Below, one piece after another: positions 6,571-9,261 of a stretch of DNA of 9,261 bases; the stretch's first letter is position 1; each line of letters begins with the position of its first letter. Position numbers and translations under genes: made by a program. The DNA comes from Thermofilum sp. (GTDB lineage Archaea > Thermoproteota > Thermoprotei > Thermofilales > Thermofilaceae): NCBI GenBank assembly GCA_020832965.1, contig JAJHRM010000097.1:1-9261 (forward strand). Direction: 5' to 3'. The notes below the pieces were generated by a model. The model did no database searches. It was not told where the DNA came from and saw only the letters and a list, made by a program, of their open reading frames with translations.

Positions 6571-7176
6571 ACTCTTGATGGTGACAATTTACCCCTCTTC
6601 AGTAGGCTGTAAGTCTCTGCCGCTGCAGAAGCTGCTAGCACTAGTTTCTCGTATCCGTACCCGCCACGTAGAAGAGACGCTTCGCGCCGCGCTTCCTGCA
6701 GAGCTCGGAGAGCAGCTGCGCGAGGGTGCCGGGGCCGAGCTGGAGTGTACCCTTGCTCCTCCTCTCCAGCACGATGTGTTCGAGGCACTGAACGAGCGCC
6801 GCCCTGTGCTTCTCGAGAGGAGGCGCATGTAGCCTACGAGGGTGTAGGCCTCGCCGAGCCCCTCCCCGAAGAAGTAGCTGAGCGCCTGCCTCCTCAGCCT
6901 GTCCTCCACCCAGTCGACGCACTCGCTGAGGAACCTTTCCGCGCCGGCTTCAACGGCCCACGTCCCGAGCGACTCCATCCTCCGATCCGCGCTATCCAGC
7001 AGGAAGTGGAGCGCCGCGGCCTGCAAGTGCGCCTCGTCGAGCCTCCCCAGCCTTTGCAAGCACTCGAGGAGCCCCCGAGCGCCGCGCTCCGAGGCTCTGC
7101 CTGCTTCGGCGCCGGTAACGAATCCAAAGCGTGCGAGCTGGTAAGATACCAGTAGCGTTAGAATTCTAGCAGCGCG
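6567..7176 (-). pseudogene. 5'-truncated, twice-frameshifted hypothetical gene
   Basis: Reading leftwards, a coding-looking frame runs from 7176 through LARFGFVTGAEAGRASERG, LLECLQRLGRLDEAHLQ, FLLDSADRRMESLG and ALSYFFGEGLGEAYTLVGYM to about 6815. It then turns into Ser/Arg-rich nonsense. Sense resumes in a second frame as HRAALVQCLEHIVLERRSKG and GTLAQLLSELC to about 6705. It resumes in a third frame as EARREASLLRGGYGYEKLVL and AAETYSLLKRGKLSPSRV, ending at TAA 6567-6569. Both shifts have the sense expected from loss of one base each. The first frame has no ATG, GTG or TTG before TTG 7059, although the upstream 39 codons look coding, so the start is missing. The family is not recognised. A shorter gene starting at 7059, or sequencing errors, are alternatives. 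Confidence 0.55.
7138..7152. repeat. perfect short hairpin CTGGTA-AGA-TACCAG
   Basis: A perfect 6-bp inverted repeat with a 3-nt spacer lies about 40 bases upstream of the A/T box. It is followed by a second one, GCGCG-CTA-CGCGC (7172-7184). It overlaps the 5' end of the broken minus-strand frame. It could be an operator or the end of an exchanged segment. Confidence 0.45.
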
Positions 7177-7184
7177 CTACGCGC
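7172..7184. repeat. perfect short hairpin GCGCG-CTA-CGCGC
   Basis: A 5-bp GC inverted repeat with a 3-nt spacer ends six bases before the TATA-like box at 7191, so it occupies the place of an upstream operator or BRE region. It may be fortuitous in GC-rich DNA. Confidence 0.35.
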
Positions 7185-7189
7185 AGAGA

Positions 7190-7200
7190 TTAAATATATA
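7190..7200 (+). promoter_or_regulatory. TATA box of the metallopeptidase gene
   Basis: TTAAATATATA is a good archaeal TATA box in otherwise GC-rich surroundings. A start about 25 bases downstream falls near 7220, giving a short leader before TTG 7234. The geometry matches that at 936-976. On the minus strand it reads TATATATTTAA and could once have served the broken gene on the left. Confidence 0.65.
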
Positions 7201-7245
7201 CGCACCGGTTTCTACTGGAATTCGGGAGCCATTTTGGCCGGTGCG
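7201..7245 (+). promoter_or_regulatory. structured leader element, copy 2 (spans the metallopeptidase start)
   Basis: CGCACCGG (7201-7208) and CCGGTGCG (7238-7245) form a perfect 8-bp stem around a 29-nt loop. The loop holds TTTCTACTGGA, ATTCGGGAG and CCATTTTGG. GGGAG (7224-7228) is five bases before TTG 7234 and reads as a ribosome binding site. Only four loop bases differ from the copy at 945-985, all transitions, and the differing stem keeps its pairing. It begins directly after the TATA box. Confidence 0.6.
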
Positions 7246-8769
7246 CTGCCGCCCGCACACGATTGTGCCCCGAGCACGAGCCAGCCGAGTGACAAGCTGG
7301 CGAGGAGCCAGTTGCTATATGACACGTTGGAAGAGGTCTCCTCCAAGCTTACCGAGTTTGTGAGGAGGATTTGCGAGAAGCTTGGTCTCGACCCGGACGT
7401 CACTGTCCTTGCCTCCTTTAGGCGATTTTATGAGGAGGACTTCGAGCTCTTACGCGAAGAGCCGCTTCACGAGCACGCACGGGAGGTATGTGGGTACTAT
7501 GACCCAAAAAGGAGGCTTATAGTAATCTCCGTGCCCAGCCTAATGGAAGGAAGGGTGCGTGGGCGCGCGCTCGCGGAACGCCTTGCGAGAACGCTCGCGC
7601 ACGAGCTCGTCCACCACTGCCAGTTCACGGGCGGCAAGCTGTGCGAGGTCCACCTCGACCCCGAGCTAGCTGAGCGTGCCCGGGCTATGCTTCCGTACGA
7701 CGCCAGGCCGCACGAGGTCGAAGCCTACGGGAAGCAGGACGAGCTAGCTGATGTGATACAAAGAGCAGAGGAGTTCGAAAAGATTATTAGCAGCATTAGC
7801 CGCCTGTCCCTTAATTTAAACATATCATATATGAATCCCTTCAAGTTTTACAACTTAGCATACAGTCTAACGTATGGATTTAAAAGAATTGTTGGGAAAG
7901 AAACCATTTTAAGCATAATTAAAGATATAATTGAAGATGTTGATGTTTTTGTGAAAAGATATAAAGAAATCGCTGAAGAAGAATGCTTAAAAAGAGAAAT
8001 AAATTCGCTTATTAATGAGATAAGCTCAAAACTAGAAGATATTCCTACTGTACGTAATATTATTCAGAAACACATGCAGAGTTTTTGCGTTAAAGATCTA
8101 GTGGTGCAGCCCGTAGATAGCGGCCTGCGCGTCTACCTAATCACGGATGAGGGCTTCGCGCTCGCCTATAGCTCGGAGGGGGAGGTTCCTTTCCCGATGA
8201 TCCTGAAGCCTAAAAATCCGGTTAGGTTGGGCGAGTTGCAATGGGACGCGTTAAGAGGCGTGCAGATATCTTACTACGACTTCGTGAGCGGCAACGTTAA
8301 AATCGAGGAGCGAAACCGTTGGCAAAAGAGAGAGTTGGAGTTTAGTATAGAGGCGTTACAGCTTAGATCGGAAAGCGAAGTGTTTCAAGAGGTTTGTAAG
8401 AGACTTCGCGAGTACCGCTCCTCGTCCCACATCGATCTTACACGGTTTATCGCACTGTTGTGCCTCGCGGAGTGGTCGCCGGGCGCCTCTGTGAGCGTAC
8501 AGCGATTTAACGGCTTAGGCTGCTGGCTTGCCGAAGTTAAGGATTCTAAGGGAGTCGAGCTCACGAGGCTCATGGCTCCTAGCGAATTAGAGTTGATAGA
8601 TGATCTTTCAGGAGTTAAAGCTAAAGTTGTGAATATGGTAGAAAAAATTAATGAGCCTGAATATGTAAGAGATTTAATTATTAAATTCTTGAAGAAATTT
8701 TTCATTGAATATTTATCAATGCTTACACTGCAATTTTGTTACAAGAAGAAGTCTTCTCCCTTCTATTAA
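7234..8769 (+). CDS. HExxH zinc metallopeptidase-like protein with unknown C-terminal region
   Basis: A 511-residue soluble protein from TTG 7234. TLAHELVHH carries the zinc signature HExxH (H123, E124, H127). RPHEVEAYGKQDELA follows at 158-172, where E161 or E163 could be the third ligand, as in gluzincin-type peptidases. The strand KRRLIVISVPSLM (93-104) before the helix fits the usual fold. Residues 184-285 form a Lys/Ile/Asn-rich helical block encoded by very AT-rich DNA (about 7795-8090). Residues 286-450 return to GC-rich coding and are not recognised. The last 60 residues are AT-rich again. The gene has its own TATA box and shares the leader element with the NurA gene, so joint regulation with that operon is likely. 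No signal peptide is seen, so a cytosolic role such as toxin or repressor cleavage is possible but unproven. Later in-frame TTG codons (near 7312 and 7324) are alternative starts. Confidence 0.72.
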   Translation: MAGALPPAHDCAPSTSQPSDKLARSQLLYDTLEEVSSKLTEFVRRICEKLGLDPDVTVLASFRRFYEEDFELLREEPLHEHAREVCGYYDPKRRLIVISVPSLMEGRVRGRALAERLARTLAHELVHHCQFTGGKLCEVHLDPELAERARAMLPYDARPHEVEAYGKQDELADVIQRAEEFEKIISSISRLSLNLNISYMNPFKFYNLAYSLTYGFKRIVGKETILSIIKDIIEDVDVFVKRYKEIAEEECLKREINSLINEISSKLEDIPTVRNIIQKHMQSFCVKDLVVQPVDSGLRVYLITDEGFALAYSSEGEVPFPMILKPKNPVRLGELQWDALRGVQISYYDFVSGNVKIEERNRWQKRELEFSIEALQLRSESEVFQEVCKRLREYRSSSHIDLTRFIALLCLAEWSPGASVSVQRFNGLGCWLAEVKDSKGVELTRLMAPSELELIDDLSGVKAKVVNMVEKINEPEYVRDLIIKFLKKFFIEYLSMLTLQFCYKKKSSPFY

Positions 8770-8939
8770 ATTGAGAAGGAGTCTTTAAGAGTTGTTTAAC
8801 GTAGTATGGAAAGTACTCATCGCCCTAAAGCTTTTAGGAGTTCTTGAAAGGCTTTTCCTTTCCAGCTCCTTATCCAACCTCATTTTGCGCGCTGCGGCAT
8901 ACGGGGCTCTTTGCGGATTACGTGTAGCTTGCTGGGAGC
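8770..8939. other. gene-poor spacer
   Basis: The region holds GAAGGAG (8775-8781) ten bases before a TTG at 8792. That TTG opens a 63-codon frame of hydrophobic then nondescript sequence, ending at 8983. The frame overlaps the minus-strand remnant at its end and its second half looks noncoding, so it is not called. No tRNA or clear hairpin was seen. Confidence 0.4.
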
Positions 8940-9261
8940 TCACCCTTTCTGAACGTGATGGGGCGCACTCCTCTGAGCTTTGACGCGGTTATCCCCCTGA
9001 GACTCTCCTAGCACCCAGTATACTGCTGTGGGGTGCAAGCTGCTGGCCTTAAAGAGCTTCCGGCACAGCTGCTCAGAGCCCAGCTGCGAGGGCGTTGAAC
9101 ATCAGGACTACCCGGGAGCTGTTGGGCGCTCCCAGGATTCTCTTCACGACACGCCTCCACCTCTCCTGGAAATCGCTCCTCTGCGGGGGAAGCTCCCCGC
9201 TTTCGACGGCCTTCAGGCTCTCGCTGCAACCTCCACGCAGAGAGTCCTTGCCAACAGCTTC
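8940..9261 (-). pseudogene. remnant of a hypothetical gene, frameshifted, running off the right edge
   Basis: On the minus strand a coding-looking frame enters from the window edge (FQERWRRVVKRILGAP, then SSRVVLMFNALAAGL) and stops at TGA 9073-9075. In another frame the sense continues at once as SEQLCRKLFKASSLHPTAVY and WVLGESQGDN, ending at TGA 8940-8942. The simplest reading is a single extra base near 9070-9090 in one gene. The helical, basic segments are soluble. The family is not recognised. It could instead be a complete gene ending at 9073 with unrelated sequence beyond. Confidence 0.45.

Noticed and set aside
6503..6832. Plus-strand frame of about 109 codons after the PRC-barrel gene, starting GTGCATGAAGG.
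   Set aside because: It overlaps the terminator hairpin and lies antisense to the better coding frames of the minus-strand broken gene. Only the first 30 residues are hydrophobic and the rest has no protein-like pattern.
8792..8983. Plus-strand 63-codon frame from TTG with an upstream GAAGGAG.
   Set aside because: It is short, with nondescript composition after the first 30 residues, and overlaps the minus-strand remnant. Kept only as a note in the spacer entry.
9114..9133. Inverted repeat GGGAGC/GCTCCC with an 8-nt spacer.
   Set aside because: It lies inside a coding-looking frame of the minus-strand remnant and is not followed by a T tract, so it is probably incidental in GC-rich DNA.
1..9261. 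CRISPR array, tRNA gene or insertion sequence.
   Set aside because: No regularly spaced repeats, tRNA T-loop pattern, transposase motif or terminal inverted repeats were found by reading both strands.

Overview
The window looks like a piece of a hyperthermophilic archaeal chromosome, most likely Thermoproteota (crenarchaeal grade, Thermofilum-like at a guess). The reasons are the HerA/NurA pair, a zinc-ribbon DUF1156-type DNA methylase, a PRC-barrel protein, archaeal TATA-like boxes, GGTGA-type Shine-Dalgarno sites and TTG starts. No rRNA, tRNA, CRISPR array or insertion sequence is visible. The taxonomic call is inference.

Layout. Bases 1-930 are GC-rich. They hold the end of a plus-strand gene (1-260), a 23-codon Lys/Glu-rich micro-ORF (299-370) and a minus-strand gene of 160 codons (433-915) that looks like a small nuclease-fold protein. 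Bases 930-6026 form the core: a NurA-family nuclease (976-2259), a HerA-family ATPase overlapping it (2249-4264), and a DUF1156-like DNA methyltransferase 4 bases further on (4269-6026). A PRC-barrel protein follows (6098-6502) and ends in a hairpin terminator. Bases 6567-7176 hold a minus-strand gene broken by two frameshifts and lacking a start. Bases 7234-8769 encode a protein with an HExxH metallopeptidase signature and abrupt AT-rich blocks. The last 320 bases hold remnants of another minus-strand gene.

How the genes may work together. HerA is a hexameric DNA translocase that normally partners NurA. Here the pair is translationally coupled and followed by a DNA methylase rather than by Mre11/Rad50. 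That arrangement suggests a restriction-like defence module in which the methylase marks self DNA and HerA-NurA processes unmarked DNA. This is inference from gene content.

The most unusual signal is a paired element at 945-985 and 7201-7245. Each copy lies just downstream of an A/T box and spans the probable TTG start of a plus-strand gene, the NurA gene in one case and the metallopeptidase gene in the other. The two copies share a 29-nt core (25/29 identical, all differences transitions). The core is enclosed by a stem whose sequence differs between copies at four of six base pairs while pairing is kept, including two full compensatory changes. Both copies sit at divergent gene junctions. 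They suggest a shared structured leader or regulatory/recombination element linking the metallopeptidase to the NurA-HerA-methylase operon.
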